Positions 40,638-49,262 of a stretch of 64,000 bases of DNA are shown here, piece after piece. The notes under the pieces were generated by a model. It worked only from the letters and a program-made list of their open reading frames with translations. It was not told the DNA's origin and made no database searches. The number at the start of each line of letters is the position of its first letter. Position 1 is the stretch's first letter. The stretch comes from Streptomyces lydicus (GTDB taxonomy: Bacteria > Actinomycetota > Actinomycetes > Streptomycetales > Streptomycetaceae), in the NCBI RefSeq assembly GCF_000717345.1, contig NZ_JNZA01000002.1, positions 248,001 to 312,000 of the forward strand. The letters run 5' to 3'. The translations under genes were made by a program, and so were the position numbers.

Positions 40638-41846
40638 TCAGACGAAGGCGCTCTCCCCCGTGATGGCCTTGCCGACGATGAGGGTGTTCATCTCCCGGGT
40701 GCCCTCGAAGGAGTAGATGGCCTCGGCGTCGGCGAAGAAGCGGGCGACGTCGTAGTCGAGGACGATGCCGTTGCCGCCGAATATCTCCCGGCTCCAGGCC
40801 ACCACTTCGCGCATCCGGGCGGTGACGAACGCCTTGGCCAGCGAGGAGTGTTCGTCGCGGAAGACCCCGGCGTCCTGGAGGCGGGCCAGCTGGACCAGCA
40901 TGCCCCAGGATGCGGTGATGTTGCCCAGGCTCTTGACCAGGAGGTCCTGCACCATCTGGAAGCGGGCGATCGGACGGCCGAACTGCCGGCGCTCCTTGGC
41001 GTAGTCCAGGGCGAGTTCGTAGGCGCCGGTCATCACGCCGAGGGCCTGCCAGGCGACGCCGCTGCGGGTGGCCCGCAGGATTTCCGCGACGTCGCGGAAG
41101 GAGTCCACGCGCTGGAGGCGGTTGGCCTCCGGGACCCGGACGTCGGTGAGGGTGAGGTCGGCGTTCTCGACGATGCGGAACGCGGTCTTGTTCTCGATCT
41201 TCGCCGCCGAGAAGCCGGGCGTGCCCTTCTCCACCACGAAACCCTTGACGTGGTTGTCGGCCTCGTCGCGGGCCCAGACGATGACGAGATCGGCGAAGGT
41301 GCCGTTGCCGATCCACCGCTTGGCGCCGTTGAGCACCCAGTGGTCGCCGACCCGCCGCGCGGTGGTGCGCATCCCGCCCGCCACGTCGGAGCCGCCCAGC
41401 GGTTCGGTCATGGCGAACGCGCCGATCTTGTCCAGCGCGGCCATCGCCGGCAGCCAGCGGTCCCGCTGCTCCTGGTCGCCGCCGCGGTGGATGCTGTACA
41501 TCGCCAGGCCGTTGTGGACGCCGAAGAAGGTCGCGGACGAGGCGTCGGTGCGGGTGTACTCCATCGCGAGCATGCCGACCAGCAGATTGCTGCCGGCGGG
41601 CAGCGGGTCCCCGTACCCCTCGTACGGGACTCCGGCGAGGCCCAGCCCGCGGAACCTGTCGATCAGTTCGCGTGGGAACTCGCCCTTCGCCCAGGCCGGG
41701 TTGACCAGCGGCTTCACCTCGGTGCGCATGAAGTCGCGGGCCTTGCGGAGCAGTTTGCGCTCGTCCTCGGGCAGCAGGTCCTCGTAGCCGTAGAAGTCGG
41801 CGGCCGGCAGGTCGGCGGGGGTGGTGTCGGGGTGCGGAGCGGTCAT
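40638..41846 (-). CDS. Acyl-CoA dehydrogenase (glutaryl-CoA-dehydrogenase-like)
   Basis: This 402-residue flavoprotein oxidises an acyl-CoA at the alpha-beta bond. It has FAMTEPLGGSDVAGGMRTTA, WIGNGTFADLVIVWAR, the FAD-binding region QALGVMTGAYELALDYAKERRQFG (two pieces), IFGGNGIVLDYDVAR and the catalytic Glu in YSFEGTREMNTLIVGKA. The overall pattern is closest to glutaryl-CoA dehydrogenase-like enzymes. The ATG overlaps the 3-hydroxyacyl dehydrogenase stop by ATGA. Last gene of the leftward acyl-CoA operon. Confidence 0.92.
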   Translation of the reverse strand: MTAPHPDTTPADLPAADFYGYEDLLPEDERKLLRKARDFMRTEVKPLVNPAWAKGEFPRELIDRFRGLGLAGVPYEGYGDPLPAGSNLLVGMLAMEYTRTDASSATFFGVHNGLAMYSIHRGGDQEQRDRWLPAMAALDKIGAFAMTEPLGGSDVAGGMRTTARRVGDHWVLNGAKRWIGNGTFADLVIVWARDEADNHVKGFVVEKGTPGFSAAKIENKTAFRIVENADLTLTDVRVPEANRLQRVDSFRDVAEILRATRSGVAWQALGVMTGAYELALDYAKERRQFGRPIARFQMVQDLLVKSLGNITASWGMLVQLARLQDAGVFRDEHSSLAKAFVTARMREVVAWSREIFGGNGIVLDYDVARFFADAEAIYSFEGTREMNTLIVGKAITGESAFV

Positions 41847-42799
41847 GACCGGGTCTCCTCGTTGTGCGGGGTGGTGTCGTCGAGTGCCGCGAGGACGGCG
41901 AGTTGCCTGCGGTCGCGTTCCTGGGTGAGTTCGCCGTACGAGCGGGCGCCGTAGGCGTCCTCGACGGCGGTGATGAGGCGTTCGGTCTCCTCGGGACCCT
42001 GCTCGGGGCGGCCGAGGGAGTCCCACATCTGCCGCATGGAGGGGCCGATGTGCTCGGCCATGTGCCGGTAGCCGCCGGGTCCGCCGCCCAGGTGGGCGCC
42101 GAGGAAGGGGCCGACCGTCGACCAGCGCAGACCGAGCGAGTTCACCACGATCGCGTCGAGTTCGGCCGGGCCGACCACGCCCTGCTCCACGAGGTGGATC
42201 GCCTCCCGGCTCAGCGCGTTCTGCAGCCGGTTGCCGACAAATCCGGGGATCTCCTTGCGCTCCACCACCGGGACCCGGCCGACCGAGCGGTAGAACTCCA
42301 CCGCCCGTGCCACGGCGTCCTCGGACGTGCGCTCCCCGGGCACCACCTCCACCAGCGGCACGAGGTGCGGCGGGTTGAAGGGATGCCCGATCAGGATCCG
42401 CCCGGCGTCGTCGAGCCCGGCGGTGAAGGCGCTGGCGGGAAGGGCGGAGGACGAGCTCAACAGGAGGGCGTGCGCGGGGGCTTCGCGGACCAGGGTGGCG
42501 AAGAGTTCCCGCTTGAAGTCGGTGTTCTCGGGGCCGTTCTCCTGGACGACGTCGGCGCCCCGCACCGCCTCCGGGACGTCGCCGGCCAGGTGGACGCGCC
42601 CGGCGAGTCCGTGCGCGTCGAGGCCCTGCCGGGCCAGCTGCGGGGCGGCCTGCGCCAGTGCGTCGGCGACGGCTTCGGCCAGGTCGGGGCGGGGATCGCT
42701 GACCCGCACCGTGAGGCCGTGCGCGGCGAACAGGGCGGTCCAGGACAGTCCGATGGTCCCGGCTCCGATCACCGCCGCGACGGGGTGGGAGGTACTCAT
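41843..42799 (-). CDS. 3-hydroxyacyl-CoA/carnitine-dehydrogenase-like protein
   Basis: This 318-residue NAD-dependent enzyme has the Rossmann motif VIGAGTIGLSW, SSSSALPASAF, IGHPFNPPHLVPLVEVV with the catalytic His and Asn-Pro-Pro context, and IPGFVGNRLQNALSREA. It lacks a fused hydratase and belongs to the single-domain group that includes L-carnitine and L-gulonate dehydrogenases as well as 3-hydroxyacyl-CoA dehydrogenases. It would oxidise a 3-hydroxy acid or its CoA ester to the 3-keto form, which fits the adjacent decarboxylase. Confidence 0.85.
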   Translation of the reverse strand: MSTSHPVAAVIGAGTIGLSWTALFAAHGLTVRVSDPRPDLAEAVADALAQAAPQLARQGLDAHGLAGRVHLAGDVPEAVRGADVVQENGPENTDFKRELFATLVREAPAHALLLSSSSALPASAFTAGLDDAGRILIGHPFNPPHLVPLVEVVPGERTSEDAVARAVEFYRSVGRVPVVERKEIPGFVGNRLQNALSREAIHLVEQGVVGPAELDAIVVNSLGLRWSTVGPFLGAHLGGGPGGYRHMAEHIGPSMRQMWDSLGRPEQGPEETERLITAVEDAYGARSYGELTQERDRRQLAVLAALDDTTPHNEETRS

Positions 42800-42862
42800 G
42801 ACGGCTGCTTCTTTCGCTTGTTTCTCATCGGAGGTGGGGTGTCGTGCCGCGTCGTGCGGGCG

Positions 42863-43600
42863 TCAGCTCACGAGGTAGTCGTGCACCGGCCGGACCGGCG
42901 CGAGGGTGAGGTCGGTGACGAGGTGACTGGCGGAGACGATCTCGCGCACCGGCAGATCGGCCAGCGGGGCGAGGACGTGGTGGAACAGCTGGAGCCGGGC
43001 GGGCCCGGTCCAGGCACCCTTGACCACCACGTCGCTGATCCGGGTGCGGACCAGCTGCGCGGTCCGTGGCGCGCCGTCGAAGCCGGGCACCAGCTTGAGC
43101 ATGAAGGTCGGCACGGTGAGCTGCGCGGCCGCCGCTTCGGGGTCCAGCTCGTGGTGCTTGTAGCCCATCGTCGCGGTGGCCACCCGCACCGTGCCGTGGT
43201 CGAGCACGCCGACCAGCGCGCCGTGGTCGACGTAGAGGGCGGGCGCGCCGACGGTCTTGGGGTAGGCGCTCGCCTCCCGGCCGGACGCGGTGGCGGGGAA
43301 GTTGTCCAGGTACATGGCGTGCAGGTACTCGCCGCGCTCGCCGTCGTGACGGACCGGTATGGCCTGCCCGGCCTCGGTGTACGGCCCGTATCCGGTGACG
43401 TCGCCCATCCGCATCACCTCGAAGCGGACCAGGGGTTCCTCGATCTCCAGCGGCTCGGGCACCACGGCGCGCAGCGCGTCCCGGTCGGTGCGGTAGACGA
43501 TGTTGAGGTACTCCCGGTTGGTGAAGCGCGGGTTGACCGGCGGATACGCCGGGTTGGTCAGGGGTGTGGCGTGCTGGCGGACGACGTCGTGCTGCTGCAT
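42863..43600 (-). CDS. adc: Acetoacetate decarboxylase
   Basis: This 245-residue protein aligns along its length with clostridial acetoacetate decarboxylase, which forms acetone and CO2 from acetoacetate. FTNREYLNIVYRTD with the active Arg, PLEIEEPLVRFEVMRMGD, YTEAGQAIPV with the active Glu and TATMGYKHHELD are conserved. At the Schiff-base site the usual Pro-Lys-Lys is Pro-Lys-Thr (SAYPKTVG), so the base Lys is present but the neighbouring Lys that lowers its pKa is not. It lies between the crotonase and the 3-hydroxyacyl dehydrogenase. A different beta-keto acid substrate is possible. Confidence 0.9.
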   Translation of the reverse strand: MQQHDVVRQHATPLTNPAYPPVNPRFTNREYLNIVYRTDRDALRAVVPEPLEIEEPLVRFEVMRMGDVTGYGPYTEAGQAIPVRHDGERGEYLHAMYLDNFPATASGREASAYPKTVGAPALYVDHGALVGVLDHGTVRVATATMGYKHHELDPEAAAAQLTVPTFMLKLVPGFDGAPRTAQLVRTRISDVVVKGAWTGPARLQLFHHVLAPLADLPVREIVSASHLVTDLTLAPVRPVHDYLVS

Positions 43601-43652
43601 GGCGCGGTTCCTCTTCTCCTGGTCGTGGGTTCTCCTGGGCGTCCGCGCGCGA

Positions 43653-44453
43653 CTACTTGCCCTGCCAGACGGGGCTGCGGCGTTCGGCGAAGGCGGTCAT
43701 GCCCTCCCGCACGTCGGCCGAGGCGGCCAGCGCGGCCAGCTCCGTGCGCTGGGCGGCGAACGCGTCGGGCTCGGGCACCCCGTCGGCGGCGCGGGCGATC
43801 CGCTTCACGGCGGCGAGGGCCAGCGGGGCGTTGTGCGCGAGCCCTTCGGCCAGCTCCAGTGCGGCCCGGACCGTCTGCCCGGCGGGCACCACCCGGTTGG
43901 CGATGCCGAGCCGGCCGGCCCGCTCGCCGGAGATCGGCTCGCCGGTCAGCAGCAGCTCCATGGCCAGGTGGTACGGGATGCGCTTGGGCAGCCGGATCGC
44001 GCCGCCGCCGGCCGCGATGAGGCCGCGCTTGACCTCGGGCAGGCCGAACCGGGCGTCCTCCGCCGCCACGATCAGGTCGCAGGCCAGGGCGAGTTCGAAG
44101 CCGCCGCCCATCGCCCAGCCCTCGACGGCGGCGATCAGCGGCTTGCCGGCCGGGGCCTCGGCGAGGCCGCCGAAGCCCCGGCCCGGGATCTCGGGCGACT
44201 CGCCGGCCAGCGCGGCCTTGAGGTCCATTCCGGCGCTGAAGGTGCCCTGCGCACCCGTCAGCACCCCGACCCGCAGGGTGTCGTCCTTCGCCAACTCGTC
44301 CATCGCACAGGCGAGTTGTGCGGCGGTCGCGGCATCGACCGCGTTCCGGGCGCGGGGCCGGTCGAGGGTGATGAGCAGCGTGGTGCCGATCCGCTCGGTG
44401 CGGACGACGTCGGCGGTGGTCCCGGGGGTGCCGGGCAGGGGCGTGCTGGACAT
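43653..44453 (-). CDS. Enoyl-CoA hydratase/crotonase-family protein
   Basis: This 266-residue crotonase-fold enzyme has GTFSAGMDLKA (oxyanion-hole region) and EGWAMGGGFELALACDLIVA with the first catalytic Glu, then FGLPEVKRGLIAAGGGA with the second. It would hydrate an enoyl-CoA or catalyse a related crotonase reaction. It is 29 bases after the CoA-transferase and 52 before the decarboxylase, in one leftward operon. No signal peptide. Confidence 0.9.
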   Translation of the reverse strand: MSSTPLPGTPGTTADVVRTERIGTTLLITLDRPRARNAVDAATAAQLACAMDELAKDDTLRVGVLTGAQGTFSAGMDLKAALAGESPEIPGRGFGGLAEAPAGKPLIAAVEGWAMGGGFELALACDLIVAAEDARFGLPEVKRGLIAAGGGAIRLPKRIPYHLAMELLLTGEPISGERAGRLGIANRVVPAGQTVRAALELAEGLAHNAPLALAAVKRIARAADGVPEPDAFAAQRTELAALAASADVREGMTAFAERRSPVWQGK

Positions 44454-44482
44454 GGGGTGGCGTCCTTCGTACTGGGGGGGTG

Positions 44483-45652
44483 TCAGCGGCGGGCGGAGGG
44501 GAGTGCGTCAAGGACCTCGGCGGTGTCCTGGCCGGGCAGCGGGGCGAGCCGTCGTACCGAGGCGGGCGTGGCGGAGAACCGCACGGGGATGCCGATGGAG
44601 CGGATCGGGCCTTCGCTGGGGTGCTCGACGACGTCGAGGAGGTGGCCGTCCCGGACGTACGGGTCGTCGGCGGCGCGGTCGAGTTCGAGCACCGGTGCCA
44701 TGGGGATGCTGTGCTTGGCGCAGATCTCCTCCCACTCCTGGGTGGTCAGCGAGGGTGCGCAGTCGGCCACCAGCTCCATCAGCGGGTCGACGTCGGCGTC
44801 CTCGATGACCGTCCCCGCGACCCGCGGGTCCCCGGCGAGGTCGGGACGGCCGGCGGCGGCGAAGAAGTCCCGGAAGTTCTGTGCGTGGTACGGGACGATG
44901 CAGGCGAGCCCGTCGGCGGTGGGTACGGCCCGGTGGCCGCGCTTCATCGACAGCGGGAAACCGGTGGAGCCCTCGGCCGGTTCGTAGACGTGGCCGGAGA
45001 GGTGCTCGACGAGGTTGAAGGCGAGCAGGGTGTCCGTCATGGGCACTTCGATGTGCTGGCCCCGGCCGGTGCGGTCGCGGCTCACCAGCGCGGCGAGCAC
45101 GGCGTAGACGATGGTCAGCGCGGCGACCTTGTCGCCGATGATGGTCGGCAGGTAGACGGGGCGGCCGAGCGCGCGGTGGGCGATGTCCACCAGGCCGGAG
45201 GACGCCTGGACGGTCTCGTCGTACGCGGCGTGGCCTGCCCGGTCGGAGTCGCTGCGGAAACCCTGGGCGTGGGCGTAGACCAGGCCGGGGTGGGCCTCGG
45301 CGAGGTCGGCGTAGGTGAGGCCGAGCCGGGCCAGGGCACCCGGCCGCATGTTGGTGATCAGTACGTCGGCGCCGGCGATGAGTTCCAGGACGCGCTCGCG
45401 CCCGGTGTCGTCCTTGAGGTTCAGCGAGACGCTGCGCTTGTTGCGGTTGACGTTCAGGCTGAGCGGCGTCATGCCGGGGGTGGTGCGGTACCGGCCGGCC
45501 CGTACGGTGTCCGACGGCGACTCGATCTTGATGACGTCGGCGCCGAGGTCGCCCATGATCTGGGCGGCGTAGGGACCCATCACCACCGTGGACAGATCGA
45601 TCACCCGCACGCCGTCCAGCGGTCCGGTGGCGCTCTCTGTCGTGGCGTCCAT
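44483..45652 (-). CDS. CaiB/BaiF-type CoA-transferase
   Basis: This 389-residue family III CoA-transferase moves CoA between organic acids. VIDLSTVVMGPYAAQIMGDLGADVIKIE (given as residues about 17-45) is the family start, and the nucleophilic Asp is in HAAYDETVQASSGLV (near residue 150). It would activate the substrate for the following hydratase and dehydrogenases. First gene after the LysR terminator, with the promoter in the 171-base gap before it. Confidence 0.92.
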   Translation of the reverse strand: MDATTESATGPLDGVRVIDLSTVVMGPYAAQIMGDLGADVIKIESPSDTVRAGRYRTTPGMTPLSLNVNRNKRSVSLNLKDDTGRERVLELIAGADVLITNMRPGALARLGLTYADLAEAHPGLVYAHAQGFRSDSDRAGHAAYDETVQASSGLVDIAHRALGRPVYLPTIIGDKVAALTIVYAVLAALVSRDRTGRGQHIEVPMTDTLLAFNLVEHLSGHVYEPAEGSTGFPLSMKRGHRAVPTADGLACIVPYHAQNFRDFFAAAGRPDLAGDPRVAGTVIEDADVDPLMELVADCAPSLTTQEWEEICAKHSIPMAPVLELDRAADDPYVRDGHLLDVVEHPSEGPIRSIGIPVRFSATPASVRRLAPLPGQDTAEVLDALPSARR

Positions 45653-45823
45653 TGTCGCTCCTACGGAAAGTAGCTGTACTACGAATGTTTCCGTCTTCGA
45701 CGTTAGGGGAGATGCCGCCGAATGAGAACGATCAAGAAACGAAGAAGGGCATGACCACAGTGGTCATGCCGTTTCGTGAAGCAGGGCACGCAGGGCCCCG
45801 GTAATTGTGCCGGGTGGCGTGAA
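45653..45823 (-). promoter_or_regulatory. Gap between lysR and the CoA-transferase gene
   Basis: It contains the lysR hairpin and, on the minus strand side near 45660-45710, AT-rich sequence (GAAACATTCGTAGTACAGCTACTTT read leftward in parts) suited to a promoter for the acyl-CoA operon. Confidence 0.4.
45748..45770 (-). terminator. Palindromic hairpin downstream of lysR
   Basis: GGCATGACCAC, one base, GTGGTCATGCC: perfect 11-base arms. On the minus strand it is followed by the T-rich stretch CTTCTTCGTTTCTTG, so it could be an intrinsic terminator for lysR; the near-perfect dyad could also be an operator for the next gene. Confidence 0.6.
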
Positions 45824-46735
45824 TCAGGCGCGGAGCTCGTCGGCGAAGATGCGGTACGCCGCCGCGACCAGCTCTTCCAGGTCCCCTCCGGGCTCCGCCC
45901 GGTCCGTGCGGTAGAGGAGTCCGGTGGCGAGTTCGGCGGGGAAATCCACCACCGGCAGCACCACCACATTGTCCAGCCGGTAAAGCTGCATCGGGCTTTC
46001 CGCGGAAAGCATGGTCACCGAGAAGGCCATTCCGCCGGAAACCAGTTCCGAGGCGCCGGAATAGTCGGAGCTGTTGATGCGAAGACGCTTCTTCAGACCC
46101 GCCGAATGCAGCCGGGTGTCGATTTCGTCGAAAGCGGCGGGCATCGCCTCGGAGGCGGTGGCCACGTACGGGAGGTCCTTCAGCTCGTCCAGGGTGACCG
46201 ACTCCCGGCCCGCGAACCGGTCGGCGGGCACCGCCGCACCGAGCCGCTCCCGCATGACCTCGATGACGCCCAGCGCGGGATCCGAGGCCGGCAGCCGGGC
46301 CAGGGCGAGCGCCAGCCGGCCGTCACGGACCGCCTCGGCGAGGCCGGTGGACCGGCCGGGCCAGCGCTTGAGCTCGTAGCTCTCCCGGCAGGCCGCCTCC
46401 AGGTCGCGGACCCGGGCCCGCAGCGCGGGGTGGACCCCGGACGGCATCCCTATGAGCAGGGTGGCGCGCTGCGGCCGGACCGCCTCACGCAGCCGCCAGG
46501 GAATGGAGTTGACCCGCTCCAGCACGTCACGGGCCATCGGCAGCAGGGCGGCACCGGCCGGGGTCAGCGCGACGTGGTGGGTGCTGCGCTCGAAGAGCGG
46601 CTGGCCCAGCTCGCGCTCCAGGTCCTTGATGCGCTGGCTCAGCGGAGAGGCCGCCATGTGCAACTTGCGTGCCGCCTGGGAGAAGTTCAGCTCTTCGGCA
46701 ACCGCCACGAAGTAGCGCAGGTGCAGCATGTCCAC
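45824..46735 (-). CDS. LysR-family transcriptional regulator
   Basis: This 303-residue protein has the N-terminal LysR winged helix (LRYFVAVAEELNFSQAARKL, with PLSQRIKDLE as the recognition region) and a two-lobe effector domain (about 90-290). It likely controls the acyl-CoA operon downstream, possibly in response to a CoA-linked or organic acid. It lies 16 bases after the thioesterase and probably shares its transcript. Confidence 0.92.
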   Translation of the reverse strand: MDMLHLRYFVAVAEELNFSQAARKLHMAASPLSQRIKDLERELGQPLFERSTHHVALTPAGAALLPMARDVLERVNSIPWRLREAVRPQRATLLIGMPSGVHPALRARVRDLEAACRESYELKRWPGRSTGLAEAVRDGRLALALARLPASDPALGVIEVMRERLGAAVPADRFAGRESVTLDELKDLPYVATASEAMPAAFDEIDTRLHSAGLKKRLRINSSDYSGASELVSGGMAFSVTMLSAESPMQLYRLDNVVVLPVVDFPAELATGLLYRTDRAEPGGDLEELVAAAYRIFADELRA

Positions 46736-46751
46736 GGAGCCACCGTACCCG

Positions 46752-47225
46752 TCAGTCCCCGGTGAGGCCGAGCAGCGAGGGGTCCTCGGCCAGCTCGCGG
46801 AAGGCCGCCCGCGGGTCCTTGAGCAGCTTGCGCTCGGTCAGGTCCAGCAGCCCGCACACCGCGCTCACCTCGGCGGCGACCGTCCCGTCCGTCTTCCGTA
46901 CGGTCTGCTCGATCCGGAAGGTCTTGCCCTCCCCCCACACGAAGGCGCAGCTCACCTCGACCTCGTCGCCGGCCCGCAGCTCGCGCCGGTAGCGGATGGT
47001 GGTCTCGACGGTCACCGGGCCGACCCGCCGGTCCACCATGGTGCTCTGCCGGATACCGCTCGCCTGCAGCAGCGACCAGCGGGCGTGCTCGGCGTACTGC
47101 AGGTAGACGCTCTGGTTGAGATGGCCCTGGGTGTCCGTCTCGTAGCCGCGGACGGTGACGGCGACCGCGAATGCTTCCGTCGCCCCCTCCGAGGTGGCTC
47201 CTGCTGCTTCTGCCGCATCTGTCAC
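46752..47225 (-). CDS. Acyl-CoA thioesterase (4HBT hotdog fold)
   Basis: This 157-residue protein has the 4-hydroxybenzoyl-CoA-thioesterase-like hotdog fold: VRGYETDTQGHLNQSVYLQYAEHAR carries the catalytic Asp/Gly-His region (residues about 26-50), and the core helix and sheet follow. It would hydrolyse an acyl-CoA. It is the first gene of the leftward unit containing LysR. An N-terminal Ala/Glu-rich leader of about 20 residues is not part of the fold; an internal start is possible. Confidence 0.85.
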   Translation of the reverse strand: MTDAAEAAGATSEGATEAFAVAVTVRGYETDTQGHLNQSVYLQYAEHARWSLLQASGIRQSTMVDRRVGPVTVETTIRYRRELRAGDEVEVSCAFVWGEGKTFRIEQTVRKTDGTVAAEVSAVCGLLDLTERKLLKDPRAAFRELAEDPSLLGLTGD

Positions 47226-47339
47226 GTCGTCGTCTCCCGCTCCCCCATGAGCACGGGCCGCGCCCGGCCACCCGCGCCTCTCCAGCCACTTGCTTCACAT
47301 CGTAAGGCGGGGCCGTGGAGCGGTCGGCGGCGGTGGTCC

Positions 47340-48569
47340 TCAGGGGCTGCCCGTCTTCAGCCGCAGGTTCCACTTGGCCAGCGCCTCACCCACCGGCTGG
47401 AAGATGGTGATGGTGTCGCCGCCGAAGTTTCCGCACGTCGCGGCGCCGCCTCCGGAGTGCACGCCGATGGCCATCGGGGCGTTGGGCTGGGTGACGTACG
47501 AACCGCCCGAATCGCCGGGCGCGGAACAGGCGTTGGTGTACGAGAGCCCGTCGATGACGGTGGTGCCGTAGTCCACCGTCTGGTCGGCCCGGGTGATCTC
47601 GCCGCAGTGCCAGCCGCTGGACTGGCCGGAGTGGCAGATGGACATGCCGGTCAGGCCCTCCTGCGAGCCGGTGACCGGCACCGGGGCGCCGCCCTGGCCC
47701 GCCACGGCCGGGCTCAGCGTCCAGCCCGGCTGGTCGACCGTGACCAGCCCGTAGTCGCCCTCGCGCCCGTTGACGCTGTGCACCCCGCCCTGGTTGGAGG
47801 TCCCCAGCCGGCTGCCGTCCTTCCCGTACGCGGCCTGGTCCGGGGTGCGGGTGCAGTGACCGGCCGTCAGGAAGCCCTGGAAGTTGCCCGGTCCGGTCAC
47901 CGAGAAGCCGACGGAGCAGATGCCTTCGCTGCCGGGCATCCAGCGTTCCCCACCGATGACCGTGCCGTCCTGCTGGCGCGGCGACTGGGCGCTGCGCTCC
48001 ACGGTGACCGGGACCTTCGCCCGGCCGCCGAGGGCCCGCACGGTCTTCTCGAAGGCGTCGGTCCGCGCGGTGCGCCGGGTGCGGTCGATGCGGATCACCA
48101 CACCGTTGGCGCGCTCGTCCACGCCCCAGCCGGTGACCCCGGGAACGCCCTTGCCGACCCGGCCGTTGATCTGCCGCACCAGCGCGCTGAGCACCGCGCG
48201 GCTGTGCCGGACGGTCTTGGGCAGCGCACCGGCGGCCCGGACCCGCTGGGCGTCGGCGGGCCCGGTGACCGCGACGACGAGCCGGCCGCTCCTCTTGTCG
48301 AACCACATCCCGGCCGGCGGGGCGGCCAGCGCCCGGCGTACCGCGGCCGCGGCCCGGTGCGCGTCGGCCTCCTGGGCGAGCCTGGTGCGCACCTGCTCGG
48401 CGGTGAGTCCGAGGTCCCGGCGCATCGCGTCGAGCATGCCGCGGGGCGAGGGCTGGGGCGTCGGCTCGTGCTGCGGCACGGCGCGCGCCGGGCTGAGCGG
48501 GCCGACGGCCGCCATGGCGGCGGCGACGGTCAGGCCACACAGCGCGGCCTTGCGGTTGCGGCGTTCCAT
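47340..48569 (-). CDS. Secreted chymotrypsin-like serine protease with alpha-lytic prodomain (streptogrisin type)
   Basis: This 409-residue exported proprotein has a signal peptide (ALCGLTVAAAMAAVGPLSPARA), a prodomain (about 40-195, alpha-lytic type) and an S1 protease domain. The triad is LTAGHCT (His), GDYGLVTV (Asp) and SAPGDSGGSYV (Ser), and CSVGFSVTG and CGNFGGDT carry the disulfide cysteines. It should be folded with the prodomain outside the cell and then cut. GAGGAGCTCC precedes the ATG at 48569. The gene is divergent from the NlpC/P60-like gene over about 100 bases. Confidence 0.93.
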   Translation of the reverse strand: MERRNRKAALCGLTVAAAMAAVGPLSPARAVPQHEPTPQPSPRGMLDAMRRDLGLTAEQVRTRLAQEADAHRAAAAVRRALAAPPAGMWFDKRSGRLVVAVTGPADAQRVRAAGALPKTVRHSRAVLSALVRQINGRVGKGVPGVTGWGVDERANGVVIRIDRTRRTARTDAFEKTVRALGGRAKVPVTVERSAQSPRQQDGTVIGGERWMPGSEGICSVGFSVTGPGNFQGFLTAGHCTRTPDQAAYGKDGSRLGTSNQGGVHSVNGREGDYGLVTVDQPGWTLSPAVAGQGGAPVPVTGSQEGLTGMSICHSGQSSGWHCGEITRADQTVDYGTTVIDGLSYTNACSAPGDSGGSYVTQPNAPMAIGVHSGGGAATCGNFGGDTITIFQPVGEALAKWNLRLKTGSP

Positions 48570-48584
48570 CGGGGAGCTCCTCGC

Positions 48585-48630
48585 GGTGTCGAGTGCACGT
48601 CGGTCCGGTCCGTCGAGCGTGCGCGACACC
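48585..48630. promoter_or_regulatory. Imperfect dyad between protease and NlpC/P60 genes
   Basis: GGTGTCG and CGACACC are 7-base arms enclosing GTGCACG and CGTGCGC, in the divergent gap. A possible operator, not matched to a known regulator. Confidence 0.3.
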
Positions 48631-48672
48631 GGGGCGGGCGGCACGGGGAGAGATCCCCGGCATGATGGGAGC

Positions 48673-49224
48673 GTGACGCCCGATCCCGGATCCCAAGTCC
48701 CCACCGCACACGGCCCGGTAGCGTTCGGGCAGCTGCCGGCGGCGCTGCGCAATGTGACCTACTCGGGTGCCCGCCATCCGGGAGCCGCAACACCTGAATG
48801 CCCGTCACACGGGCCGGACGGGACGCCCGATGCCGCCGGGCCGGCCGCGGCGGGCGCCCTCGCCGACCTGGCCCGGGGCGCCAACTGCCAGCGCTACGCC
48901 TACGCCGTGCTGCGCCACTTCGGCCTGCCGGTCCCGCCGTTGCGGTCGGCGGAGCTGTGGGCGGACGAGCGGGCGACCGTACGGGCCGGTGAGCCGCGGC
49001 CGCTGGACCTGGTGCTGTTCGACGCCGGTCCGGCCGGCGGCCGGCCCGAGGGGTACGGCGCCCACGTGGGCGTCCACCTGGGGCCCGACCAGGTGCTGCA
49101 CCTGTGCCGGGAGGTCGGCCGGCCCACCGTGTGGCGGTACGCGGACTTCGCAGCGCGGGCCCGCTATGCGCGGCTGCTGGGGGTCAAGCGGGTGCGGCAG
49201 GCGACGGGCCGCTGCACGGACTGA
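48673..49224 (+). CDS. NlpC/P60-like cysteine peptidase domain protein
   Basis: This 183-residue protein has a C-terminal NlpC/P60-type domain (about 65-180). The probable catalytic Cys is in GANCQRYAYAVL and the His in YGAHVGVHLG, with a hydrophobic strand after it. I see no signal peptide at the chosen GTG; a site in the cell is possible, as for some small Streptomyces members. The start at 48673 follows GGGAG. Function in cell-wall peptide cleavage is inferred from family. Confidence 0.75.
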   Translation: MTPDPGSQVPTAHGPVAFGQLPAALRNVTYSGARHPGAATPECPSHGPDGTPDAAGPAAAGALADLARGANCQRYAYAVLRHFGLPVPPLRSAELWADERATVRAGEPRPLDLVLFDAGPAGGRPEGYGAHVGVHLGPDQVLHLCREVGRPTVWRYADFAARARYARLLGVKRVRQATGRCTD

Positions 49225-49262
49225 GCGCGGGCCGGCGGCGCGGGAGGGTCCGTGTCCGGGGC

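Noticed and set aside
45996..46011. GCTTTCCGCGGAAAGC palindrome inside lysR, sharing a core with the dyad before the encapsulin genes
   Set aside because: It is in coding sequence and explained by Ser-Ala-Glu-Ser codons; a single shared core at a distant place is weak evidence for a common regulator.
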